Source: Actinomycetes bacterium
GTDB taxonomy: Bacteria > Actinomycetota > Acidimicrobiia > Acidimicrobiales > RAAP-2
DNA: 8,798 bases
Reading direction: 5' to 3'
Assembly (NCBI GenBank): GCA_025352305.1
Contig: JANXTQ010000117.1
Span: forward strand, 1 to 8,798
The notes under the pieces are model-generated. The model had not been told where the DNA came from. It was given only the letters and a program-made list of their open reading frames with translations, and ran no database searches. The position numbers and the translations under genes were made by a program. Positions 1 to 5,848 of the stretch are shown in pieces. The stretch's first letter is position 1. Each line of letters opens with the position of its first letter.

Positions 1-6
1 GGATAC

Positions 7-138
7 TCAGAGAGCTGGAGTGAGCGCGACCGACTCGGCATTGACCAACTCGCTCACGGACGTGAGGGATACGCCCTCGCGCTCGATGACACCAAGCGAG
101 CGCGCTGGATCCAACTCACTCCGGCGTACCGTGATCAC
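7..138 (-). CDS. possible small ORF (43 aa) downstream of the relaxase gene
   Basis: A GTG at 138 opens a 43-codon frame ending in TGA at 9-7. The product contains the stretch SELDPARSLGVIEREGVSL and resembles nothing I recognise. The frame is open back to a TGA at about 195-193, so it overlaps the arginine/aspartate-rich end of the relaxase gene in another frame. It could be a small gene, a remnant of a longer relaxase C-terminus displaced by a frameshift, or chance. No convincing ribosome-binding site precedes the GTG (an AGG lies about 14 nt upstream). It is listed because nothing else on either strand accounts for bases 1-149. The longer plus-strand frame here looks like a compositional shadow. 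Confidence 0.2.
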   Translation of the reverse strand: MITVRRSELDPARSLGVIEREGVSLTSVSELVNAESVALTPAL

Positions 139-149
139 CGATTTGTTAA

Positions 150-1190
150 CTACCTGTCGCGCGAACGGTCCAACGAAAGAGACGGCACGCGATCACGTGA
201 GCGTTGAATCTGCGTACGGTCGTGGTCGCGTTGGTGCAGATCTACCTCACGAACGCGAGAACGAGAAATCGCACGTTCTCGATCCTGTTGTAACTCGGGC
301 AGTGCCCGAGTGACTGACTCCTCAATGAGTGCCGCTCGCTGGCCTCGCGCGTAAGCGTTGGCGAGTGCCGCGACGACGTCGCGTCGTCGAATGTGTGACT
401 CGTGGCTCAGAGCGGACTGCACACGGTGCGGATCCAACCCCTCTCGATCTCGCGCCGTCGGCTTAATTTCGGGTCCGGCTTCGTACTGTGAAAGGTCACG
501 CGACCACGAACGGTGAATGTCGCTTCGGGTCCAGTGGATCTTGTCGCTCGACTCGTTGGCGCGACCGGGCCACAACGCTCGAATGGATTCATCAATGCCC
601 GATACGTACTCCTGTCCACCAAAGGATCTCCACACGTCGCGATCCAGGGTTTCGTTCAGTTCACTGCGCAACTCGCTGCGATAGAGCGAGTCCGCGCTGT
701 AAGCGTGGTCTTTGAGGACGCGCGCGTCGATCACCTGTCGATAGTTCGCCGCAACCGCTCCCACGAGGACGTGGTCGTGCAGATGCGGTTCTCCCGCTCG
801 ATTGACGCCGTGGGTAAAAGAGGCGGAGCGATCCCAGTGTGCGCGATGTTCGTCAATCTCACCGAGTATTTGGCGGCGAACCACCACGCCGTGACGCTCG
901 AGATACTGCATCGCCGAACGAACTGCGAGTCGGTGAGCTCGAACGACCTGGACCTGTTCGTCGTGTGAGCCAACGGCGAGGAGGGCCGAAATCGGCCGCG
1001 GTGCGGCCACGATGAGGTCGTACCCGGTGGTCGCCGATCGTGGCGAACTGCTCAAGACGTCGTCAGGGGGTACTCGTTCGCCCACCGGATGCCACAACGG
1101 CCCTCCGTCGCGCACCCCATCGAGTTCGAGTGCACGATCGTCCAGGAGATACTGGACGTCGAGGGACCGTCGGGTGATGATTCGGATCAC
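150..1190 (-). CDS. stand-alone MobF/TrwC-type relaxase domain protein (HUH endonuclease), helicase part absent
   Basis: The product, 346 aa from GTG 1190, matches the TrwC relaxase domain, which nicks one DNA strand at an origin of transfer and stays bound to it through a tyrosine. Y14 (in DVQYLLDD) sits where the catalytic tyrosine is expected. YDLIVAAPRPISALLAVG (about 57-74) corresponds to the usual core segment. FTHGVNRAGEPHLHDHV gives H127, H138 and H140, the H-x10-H-x-H spacing of the family's metal site. After LSHESHIRRRDVVAALANAYARG (about 262-284), the point where the helicase half begins in full MobF proteins of roughly 1000 aa, only an Arg/Asp-rich tail follows (two RSRDR copies) before the TAG. 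The GTG start is chosen because AAAGGGG lies just upstream and the longer ATG 1292 frame would run 70 bp into the preceding gene. It lies 32 nt behind the PafBC-like gene, probably in one transcript. No coupling protein or oriT is visible. It could be a domesticated nuclease or an element remnant. Confidence 0.8.
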   Translation of the reverse strand: MIRIITRRSLDVQYLLDDRALELDGVRDGGPLWHPVGERVPPDDVLSSSPRSATTGYDLIVAAPRPISALLAVGSHDEQVQVVRAHRLAVRSAMQYLERHGVVVRRQILGEIDEHRAHWDRSASFTHGVNRAGEPHLHDHVLVGAVAANYRQVIDARVLKDHAYSADSLYRSELRSELNETLDRDVWRSFGGQEYVSGIDESIRALWPGRANESSDKIHWTRSDIHRSWSRDLSQYEAGPEIKPTARDREGLDPHRVQSALSHESHIRRRDVVAALANAYARGQRAALIEESVTRALPELQQDRERAISRSRVREVDLHQRDHDRTQIQRSRDRVPSLSLDRSRDR

Positions 1191-1194
1191 GGAA

Positions 1195-1201
1195 CCCCTT
1201 T
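1195..1201 (-). promoter_or_regulatory. ribosome-binding site deciding the relaxase start
   Basis: On the minus strand AAAGGGG ends 4 nt before GTG 1190 (6 nt if only AAAGG pairs). It supports the GTG as the real start rather than the upstream in-frame ATG at 1292, which lies inside the preceding gene. Confidence 0.6.
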
Positions 1202-1222
1202 CGAGGTCCCATCGGTCGATGC

Positions 1223-3172
1223 TTAGAGTTGTTCGAGCATGCGCCGAGCTAAATCTCGACCCGCCTCGAGGTGGGGACCTTCGAGCACCCAACAGCCCGG
1301 TCCCGCTTCGACCAGCAACTGATCCAAAAATCGATCGTCACGTACGCGCAGGCGCACGATGTCGTAGTTGGAACGTGACGACGCCCACTGCACGTTCGCG
1401 AGCGGTTCAAAGAGCCACCGTTGTTCGGGCGTAACGGCGAGGGTGACCTCGTAGCCGTCATCAGGTGAGTGCTGAACCCAGTCGTCGAGCGTGTCGGCGT
1501 GATGAGTGCCCTGAGAGGGTCCCGAGGCGTGAATGTGAAGCACGCGGTCCACCCGAAAAGTGAGCCACGCCTCGCGCGTTGTGCACCACGCGCGAAAGTA
1601 CCAGCGTCCGTTGCGTGACGCCATCGCGCGAGGTTCCACCCATCGTTGAGAGAGCTCATCTCGCGCGGGCGACCAGTAATCAATCTTTAGCTGTTCGTGG
1701 CGGTCAATGGCGTCTCGCACGGTCGAGAGAAACTCCGGCTCCACCTCCATGACGCGTACGTGGGTATCGATCGTGTTCTCCAACTTGGCAATGACGCGAC
1801 CCAGCACCTCTCCGGGGTACAAAGTATGAGCCTCTTTTAGGGCCACGATTAACTCAAAGGCGTCACGCCACGTGAGCGGCGCCAACACCGATCCCACGTG
1901 GTCCTCGTAACTCGCCGAACGCGAGTACGACGGATCGTCCAGGATTTCGTCATCACTCTCGTCGCCCGGTTCAATGTGAACGAGATACGTTGTCGAGTCG
2001 CGCAGATACTGAAGCGCCATGAGCCGACTCATAATTGATTGCACGAGTTCGAGCTCGAGGTGAGTTCGCTCGGCGAGTTGGCTGGCTCGCAGCGGTTCGC
2101 GCGCCTGATACACCGTGGCCATGAGTTGCAATGTTTGACCCAAGATGTCGGGTCGCGTGCCCGTCGCGGTGAACTCCGTCGGCGTTTTAAGTTTGTCGGC
2201 CGGCCGATTCACCTTTTTCAACCACGTCGCGAGTGCCGCGTTGACGGGCTTAGGTCCCAGCGAATGAACGTGGTCCGAAAAGGACAACAACATTCGTCGC
2301 GCGGACTCGAGGGAGCCACATCGAATCGATACCTCGACGGAGTCCCCACTGAGCGACGTGACACTTTCGACGTCAATTTCGCCGCGAATCAGTTGGCCAA
2401 ACGCTGCGCTCGTGACGAAGTGAACGGAGAGTGACTCTCCTTCGAGCGAGGGCGCCGGCGTCCACGATCGAGCGTCCCCAACCCATTCATCACTGGGTAG
2501 GTAAACGCTGGTTCCCAGTGTCGGGACTGACGTAATGCGCGACACCTTAAATCCCTTGACGATCTCGGATTTGAGTTCGACGCCGACCACGTAGGGCTGG
2601 CCACGCCAGAGAACGATTTCCAGCGGCGCGATCTCACGCTCTTTAACTTTGTCGTTGCTGCGTCGGTAGTTGAAGCGGACAGTTCGCTTGTTCGCCACTG
2701 CTCGAGTGAGCGGCTGAAGAATCGGGGAGAATTCAACTCCCCCCTCGGGGACCGGGCCGTCGGCGAACAAACGGCCCACGCCGGCGGTACCGACGCCCAG
2801 CAGACTCGTTGCCCAACTGACGAGGTCAAACTCTTCGTCGCTGAAATCAATTGAAGGAACGTAGACCGACGCGGGGTCAATGCAGTAGGCGTCGGCGCCG
2901 TAGGAGTTCTTGGTCGTGGTTATCTCAAAGCCGAGATCGCGGATGGCGGCCTTGTCGCGCTCGAACTTTTGGCGAAATGCATTCTCATTGCCTTCGTACG
3001 CCAACTTGCGCTTCGGCACGATCGTCGTCACGGGGAACTCGTCAATCGTCAGGTGACTGACTATTTCCTCTTGGGTTATGGGAGACTGGTTTTCAAAGGC
3101 GTGAACCAGCGTCATGAACAACGCGATTTTGCGCTCGCGACTCTCTTCGGTGCCTCCGCGCATCGTGCTCAT
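1223..3172 (-). CDS. pafBC: PafBC-like fused double-WYL transcriptional regulator
   Basis: The 649-aa product has the duplicated layout of fused actinobacterial PafB-PafC. A first winged helix lies at about 10-85 (ERKIALFMTLVHAF, then AFRQKFERDKAAIRDLGF, typical of PafB). A first WYL domain lies at about 150-220 (motif degenerate, QPYVVGVE) and a first WCX extension at about 245-322. A second helix-turn-helix follows at about 338-392, a second WYL domain at 482-546 (RWYFRAWC, W524-Y525-F526) and a second WCX at 572-648. In mycobacteria PafBC activates the LexA-independent DNA-damage regulon, with the WYL domains thought to sense a nucleic-acid ligand; the same role here is inferred. ATG 3172 is chosen because AGGGAG lies 7 nt upstream. 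The frame stays open further up but runs into the divergent gene. pafBC usually sits by Pup-proteasome and tatA genes; here a relaxase follows and no such gene is seen. A generic fused WYL regulator is the alternative. Confidence 0.8.
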   Translation of the reverse strand: MSTMRGGTEESRERKIALFMTLVHAFENQSPITQEEIVSHLTIDEFPVTTIVPKRKLAYEGNENAFRQKFERDKAAIRDLGFEITTTKNSYGADAYCIDPASVYVPSIDFSDEEFDLVSWATSLLGVGTAGVGRLFADGPVPEGGVEFSPILQPLTRAVANKRTVRFNYRRSNDKVKEREIAPLEIVLWRGQPYVVGVELKSEIVKGFKVSRITSVPTLGTSVYLPSDEWVGDARSWTPAPSLEGESLSVHFVTSAAFGQLIRGEIDVESVTSLSGDSVEVSIRCGSLESARRMLLSFSDHVHSLGPKPVNAALATWLKKVNRPADKLKTPTEFTATGTRPDILGQTLQLMATVYQAREPLRASQLAERTHLELELVQSIMSRLMALQYLRDSTTYLVHIEPGDESDDEILDDPSYSRSASYEDHVGSVLAPLTWRDAFELIVALKEAHTLYPGEVLGRVIAKLENTIDTHVRVMEVEPEFLSTVRDAIDRHEQLKIDYWSPARDELSQRWVEPRAMASRNGRWYFRAWCTTREAWLTFRVDRVLHIHASGPSQGTHHADTLDDWVQHSPDDGYEVTLAVTPEQRWLFEPLANVQWASSRSNYDIVRLRVRDDRFLDQLLVEAGPGCWVLEGPHLEAGRDLARRMLEQL

Positions 3173-3179
3173 AAATTCA

Positions 3180-3185
3180 CTCCCT
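3180..3185 (-). promoter_or_regulatory. ribosome-binding site of the PafBC-like gene
   Basis: Minus-strand AGGGAG ends 7 nt before ATG 3172. It fixes that ATG as the start over the in-frame ATG three codons further in and over the upstream extension that would cover the divergent gene. Confidence 0.7.
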
Positions 3186-3203
3186 GTCAATTTCGGTGTA
3201 CGG

Positions 3204-3209
3204 AGATTA
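3204..3209 (-). promoter_or_regulatory. possible -10 element for the PafBC-like gene and relaxase
   Basis: Minus-strand TAATCT fits the actinobacterial TAnnnT -10 pattern and would place the transcript start near 3197, giving a leader of about 25 nt that contains the AGGGAG ribosome site. The best -35-like match, CTGACG at 3234-3229, is 19 nt upstream, longer than ideal. The same hexamer serves as the likely fmdB -10. The call is weak and is the best candidate in the 93-bp divergent gap. Confidence 0.35.
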
Positions 3210-3214
3210 CGCTG

Positions 3215-3220
3215 TAGGGT
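3215..3220 (+). promoter_or_regulatory. possible -10 element for the small PH-like gene
   Basis: TAGGGT (TAnnnT type) lies about 45 nt before ATG 3266. The hexamer 17 nt upstream, TTCGGT, is a poor -35. It overlaps the region used by the divergent PafBC-like promoter. TATCAG at 3235-3240 is a weaker alternative. Confidence 0.25.
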
Positions 3221-3265
3221 GACCAACCCGTCAGTATCAGCATTCGTCTTAGAAAGGACCGCTCC

Positions 3266-3601
3266 ATGAGCAGGATTCTTTACCAAGACCGTGTCTGTGG
3301 GCTTACCGATGAGACCCTGGTTCTCCACGGATTTACCAAAATCCTCGGTCGGCCTCGACGAATTGAACTGAGCCACGTGGTGTCATTCGTTATGCGCTCG
3401 GCCGACGAGTTCCCTAATGGTTCGTTGCCGAAATGGGGTGTGGACGATCGAGGTGTTTGGTACACCCGAGATCCGCGACGATGGCGACGTCAGCACTCGA
3501 TCGAAATCACGTTCGATAATAACGAGAGGGTGGGATTCACACCCGCTCACCCTTCACGATTTCGAGATCTACTGAAACAAGTGGGCGTTAACGAGGCGTA
3601 G
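3266..3601 (+). CDS. small hypothetical protein, possibly bacterial PH-like fold
   Basis: ATG 3266 is preceded by AAAGGA at 3254-3259 with good spacing, so this 111-aa gene is probably real. The protein has no signal peptide, membrane segment or cysteine cluster. It opens with short alternating hydrophobic stretches (TLVLHGFTKILG, then IELSHVVSFVMRS). A WGVDDRGVWYTRD turn follows at about 57-69, then a strand (HSIEITFDNNERVGF) and a final helix (PSRFRDLLKQVG). That pattern of beta strands followed by one C-terminal helix, in a protein handling 'r.I.l..V', recalls small bacterial pleckstrin-homology-like domains. This is a fold guess from pattern only. Function is unknown. It is divergent from the PafBC-like gene and its last 14 bp overlap the end of convergent moaC. 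Confidence 0.7.
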   Translation: MSRILYQDRVCGLTDETLVLHGFTKILGRPRRIELSHVVSFVMRSADEFPNGSLPKWGVDDRGVWYTRDPRRWRRQHSIEITFDNNERVGFTPAHPSRFRDLLKQVGVNEA

Positions 3602-4085
3602 CGTCCGGGTCTTCTCGGCGCCACGTGCCCGATCGGCCGCCCGACTTTTCCCACAGCGCCACGGCCTCGATGGTCATGGTGCGGTCTGACGACTTGCACA
3701 TGTCGTAGATCGTGAGTGCCGCGACTGTGACGGCCGTCATTGCCTCCATTTCAACGCCCGTACGGTCGACCGTATCCACACTTGCTTCAACTTCGATGTA
3801 GCAGTCCGCAATATTGAAGTTGATGTACGTACTTCCAACGAGCACGGTGTGGCTCATGGGCAACAAGGTCGCCGCGGATTTGGCGGCCTGAATTCCTGCG
3901 ACGCGAGCAGTAGCGAGAACGTCGCCCTTGTTGACCGTATTGGCCGCGACCATGGCGGTGGTTTCGGGCGCCATATAGACCCGGCCTCGTGCGAGCGCGC
4001 GTCGAGGTCCCACCTCCGACGGTCCCACCTCGCGTGGAAACGTGCCGTCACGCGTCGTGCGCCGTAGTTGGTGGAAGTCGTCCAC
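3588..4085 (-). CDS. moaC: MoaC-like cyclic pyranopterin monophosphate synthase, divergent active-site loop
   Basis: MoaC makes cyclic pyranopterin monophosphate from the MoaA product in molybdenum cofactor synthesis, in the cytoplasm as a hexamer. The 165 residues match the family length (161 in E. coli) and keep KGDVLATARVAGIQAAK (K53, K69), RTGVEMEA (E112, E114), IYDMCK (D128, K131) and EKSGGRSG. Two family hallmarks are altered. The N-terminal MVDVS reads PREVG, next to a repeated EVGP unit, and the PLCHPL loop reads PMSHTV, keeping H79 but losing the Cys and Pro around it. GTG 4085 is the earliest possible start (TAG lies 4 codons upstream) and gives an N-terminus that aligns with E. coli MoaC. 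It has no ribosome site, and a TAGTCT hexamer 6 nt upstream suggests a leaderless message. No other cofactor gene is present here. It is either a functional variant or a drifting paralogue. Confidence 0.88.
   Translation of the reverse strand: MDDFHQLRRTTRDGTFPREVGPSEVGPRRALARGRVYMAPETTAMVAANTVNKGDVLATARVAGIQAAKSAATLLPMSHTVLVGSTYINFNIADCYIEVEASVDTVDRTGVEMEAMTAVTVAALTIYDMCKSSDRTMTIEAVALWEKSGGRSGTWRREDPDATPR
4006..4031 (-). repeat. short direct repeat inside moaC (11 bp, period 15)
   Basis: The 11-mer GAGGTGGGACC (minus strand) occurs twice, starting 15 bp apart, and encodes EVGPS then EVGPR at residues 19-28. The in-frame spacing suggests a recent tandem duplication of five codons, or convergent codons, in the N-terminal segment where normal MoaC has MVDVS. 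Confidence 0.6.
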
Positions 4086-4091
4086 TGCGCC

Positions 4092-4097
4092 AGACTA
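4092..4097 (-). promoter_or_regulatory. likely -10 element for leaderless moaC
   Basis: Minus-strand TAGTCT (TAnnnT) is followed by GGCGCA and then the GTG start, so transcription should begin at or next to the start codon. TTCGTC at 4121-4116 is a possible weak -35 with an 18-nt spacer. The absence of any Shine-Dalgarno sequence supports a leaderless transcript. Confidence 0.5.
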
Positions 4098-4106
4098 CTG
4101 AGCGCG

Positions 4107-4134
4107 TTGAGCCTCGACGAACGCACGGTAATCT
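4107..4134 (+). promoter_or_regulatory. promoter of the fmdB-like gene
   Basis: TTGAGC at 4107-4112, a 16-nt spacer and TAATCT at 4129-4134 form a plausible sigma-70-type promoter. Transcription would start near 4141, leaving about 24 nt of leader with the AGGAG at 4152-4156. The arms CGCAC (4122-4126) and GTGCG (4135-4139) form an inverted repeat that brackets the -10 and could be an operator. Confidence 0.5.
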
Positions 4135-4164
4135 GTGCGCACCCACGCACCAGGAGTTTGGCTG

Positions 4165-4488
4165 ATGCCTACCTACGAATATGAATGCACGGCCTGTGGC
4201 GTACGTCACGAGGTCGTTCAACGATTTAGCGACGATGCGCTAACCACCTGTGAGCAGTGTGGCGGCGCCCTACGCAAGGTTTTCTCCGCTGTTGGCGTCG
4301 TTTTTAAGGGCAGCGGGTTCTACAAGACGGATAGTCGCAGCTCCAAAACCGCCGGTGCTGCGCCCGCGTCCGCACCGAGTTCTAGCGACGCTCCCGCCCC
4401 GGCGAGCGCGCCATCTCCGAGCACCCCGAGCACACCCACGACGGCGTCGAGCGCTCCTGCGACGACCAGCTCAACGTCGTCGGACTGA
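4165..4488 (+). CDS. FmdB-family zinc-ribbon protein
   Basis: The 107-aa protein begins MPTYEYECTACG, the signature opening of the FmdB family (Zn_ribbon_8, CxxC-CxxC-SSSS). C8 and C11, with C29 and C32 (CEQCGG), form one four-cysteine zinc site. The segment after it (LRKVFSAVGVVFKGSGFYKTDSR, about 36-58) is also typical. The rest is a low-complexity Ala/Ser/Pro/Thr tail, as in many family members. The biochemical role is not known; the name comes from a proposed regulator of formamidase, which should not be assumed here. ATG 4165 is chosen over ATG 4135 because AGGAG sits 8 nt upstream and the family starts exactly at MPTYEY. It is divergent from moaC and ends 4 bp before the convergent end of pmbA. 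Confidence 0.92.
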   Translation: MPTYEYECTACGVRHEVVQRFSDDALTTCEQCGGALRKVFSAVGVVFKGSGFYKTDSRSSKTAGAAPASAPSSSDAPAPASAPSPSTPSTPTTASSAPATTSSTSSD

Positions 4489-4492
4489 GTAC

Positions 4493-5848
4493 CTACGCTC
4501 CCGAGAGCGAGATGCCGTCAATGGCAATCGACTGACCCGCAGCACTACCGGGCAGAAACTCGACATCATTTCCGACGTAGAGAATGTCGAGCAGCATTCG
4601 TTGCAATGTCGAGGCGACGGTCACCTCACGAATGGGCTCAGCGAGTTGACCATTTCGAATCATGAGGCCCGTTACGCCGACGGAAAAGTCACCCGAGACG
4701 GGATTGACCCCGGAGTGGATTCCCGTGAGTGACTCGACAAATATTCCTTCACCCACCGCGGCGAGAATCTCTGCTTGATTTTTCTCGCCGGCGCTCAGCA
4801 TCAGAGCGCGGCAACTGGCGCTCGGTGAACCCGCCAGACCGCCGCGCGAGGCCGATCCGGTCGACGCCGTACCGGCTCGACGAGCGGACTCGGTGTCGTA
4901 AACAAAACCGCGAAGACGCCCATTTTCGATGAGCACATTACGCCGACAGGCCAGACCTTCACCGTCGTACACCGAAGCTGAGAAGTGGCGAGGATCCGTT
5001 GGGTCGTCAATCAGAGTGAACATCGGGGCCGCGACCTGTTCGCCCACACGATCCGCGAAGAATGATCGACCTCTCGTGACCGACGAACCCGAGAGAGCTG
5101 AACCAATAATTGCGAGCAGCGACGAGGCAGTGCGCGGGTCAAATACGGCGACGCCCTTCATTGAGGCCGGCTTGACGGCGCCGAGCATCCGCGTCGCGCG
5201 ACGAATGGCGTCATCGGCCGCTTGTTGGACGTTGAGATCGCGGGGAGCTCGACCTACCGATAGTCCCCACCCCGTCTGGTCCCCACTGTCGTCGGATGCA
5301 ATTGCTTCCACCGACAGATACGCGCCCGTCTGTTCGCTGAGGACCGCGATGCCTTGAGTCGAGGCAATCGCCGCGGCCGCGATGTAGTCCGAATAACTCG
5401 CAGAATCCACCTGTCGAATTCTCGCGTCGCCCGAGCGAACAATTCGCTCCAACTCAATGGCCATCGCGATTTTGTCGTCAATGGCCGTAGATGCAACGCC
5501 CGCGTCCACCAGATTGAGCGACGCCGGCGCCACGCCGTCCGGACGGGCAAAGGCCATGAACTCGTCGTAACTCGCAAAACGCAGGTTGTCGCGCGCTTCA
5601 TTGACCACGTGGGTAATGGACTCCTCATCGAGTGCACCCGCCCACGCCGAACCGACCTGGGCGCCGCTCTCGCCATCAACGAGGATTCGTACGGACACGC
5701 CGGCACTCGACGCCGTCGTGAGATCCTCAATCTCGCCTCGGTACGCTCGAATGTCGGTGTCGGTACCCGTAGCAACGAACACTTCAATCTGCTCGTTGCC
5801 CTGGGCTCGCTCAACGATGCCGAGTGCCTTTTGCAGTAGTTCACTCAC
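4493..5848 (-). CDS. pmbA: TldE/PmbA, non-catalytic partner of the TldD/E peptidase
   Basis: The 451-aa product belongs to the TldD/PmbA family. It forms a heterodimer with TldD that degrades unfolded peptides; in E. coli the pair matures microcin B17 and degrades the antitoxin CcdA. The zinc HExxxH found in TldD is replaced at the same place by FDPRTASSLLAIIGSALSG (about 236-254), as expected for the TldE half. Other family blocks are YDGEG (294-298), RRNVLIENGRLRGFVYDT (about 302-319) and the C-terminal GVNPVSGDFSVGVTGLMIRNG (380-400). The start is GTG 5848. GGAGG lies 9 nt upstream, and the GTGA overlaps the tldD stop by 4 bp, so translation is probably coupled. The frame continues upstream to ATG 5935, inside tldD, without a family match. 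No native substrate can be inferred; no bacteriocin or toxin gene is nearby. Confidence 0.93.
   Translation of the reverse strand: MSELLQKALGIVERAQGNEQIEVFVATGTDTDIRAYRGEIEDLTTASSAGVSVRILVDGESGAQVGSAWAGALDEESITHVVNEARDNLRFASYDEFMAFARPDGVAPASLNLVDAGVASTAIDDKIAMAIELERIVRSGDARIRQVDSASYSDYIAAAAIASTQGIAVLSEQTGAYLSVEAIASDDSGDQTGWGLSVGRAPRDLNVQQAADDAIRRATRMLGAVKPASMKGVAVFDPRTASSLLAIIGSALSGSSVTRGRSFFADRVGEQVAAPMFTLIDDPTDPRHFSASVYDGEGLACRRNVLIENGRLRGFVYDTESARRAGTASTGSASRGGLAGSPSASCRALMLSAGEKNQAEILAAVGEGIFVESLTGIHSGVNPVSGDFSVGVTGLMIRNGQLAEPIREVTVASTLQRMLLDILYVGNDVEFLPGSAAGQSIAIDGISLSGA

Noticed and set aside
20..313. 97-aa plus-strand open frame at the left edge
   Set aside because: Its sequence is low in pattern, it lies opposite the relaxase tail, and no ribosome site is seen; treated as a shadow.
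371..389. Inverted repeat CGACGACG-TCG-CGTCGTCG
   Set aside because: It encodes the conserved RRRDVV stretch of the relaxase, so repeated Arg, Asp and Val codons explain it well enough.
513..968. 151-aa plus-strand open frame opposite the relaxase gene
   Set aside because: It is antisense to a recognisable relaxase domain, has no family-like motifs and is the sort of shadow frame expected in GC-rich coding DNA.
3185..3190. Minus-strand TTGACA resembling a perfect -35 box
   Set aside because: It overlaps the ribosome site of the PafBC-like gene, so a promoter using it would start transcription inside that gene.
3173..3265. Possible RecA-NDp-like (PafBC-dependent) promoter in the divergent gap
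   Set aside because: Only a partial match to the TTG part of the -35 motif can be placed in front of TAATCT; the remaining positions disagree.
3761..3774. 14-bp perfect palindrome TACGGTCGACCGTA inside moaC
   Set aside because: A perfect 14-mer palindrome is expected about once in two windows of this size by chance, and it lies in conserved coding sequence (VDRTG).
4489..4515. Small hairpin between fmdB and pmbA as a bidirectional terminator
   Set aside because: Only a 4-bp stem (GCTC/GAGC) lies there, inside the pmbA end and without a T-run.
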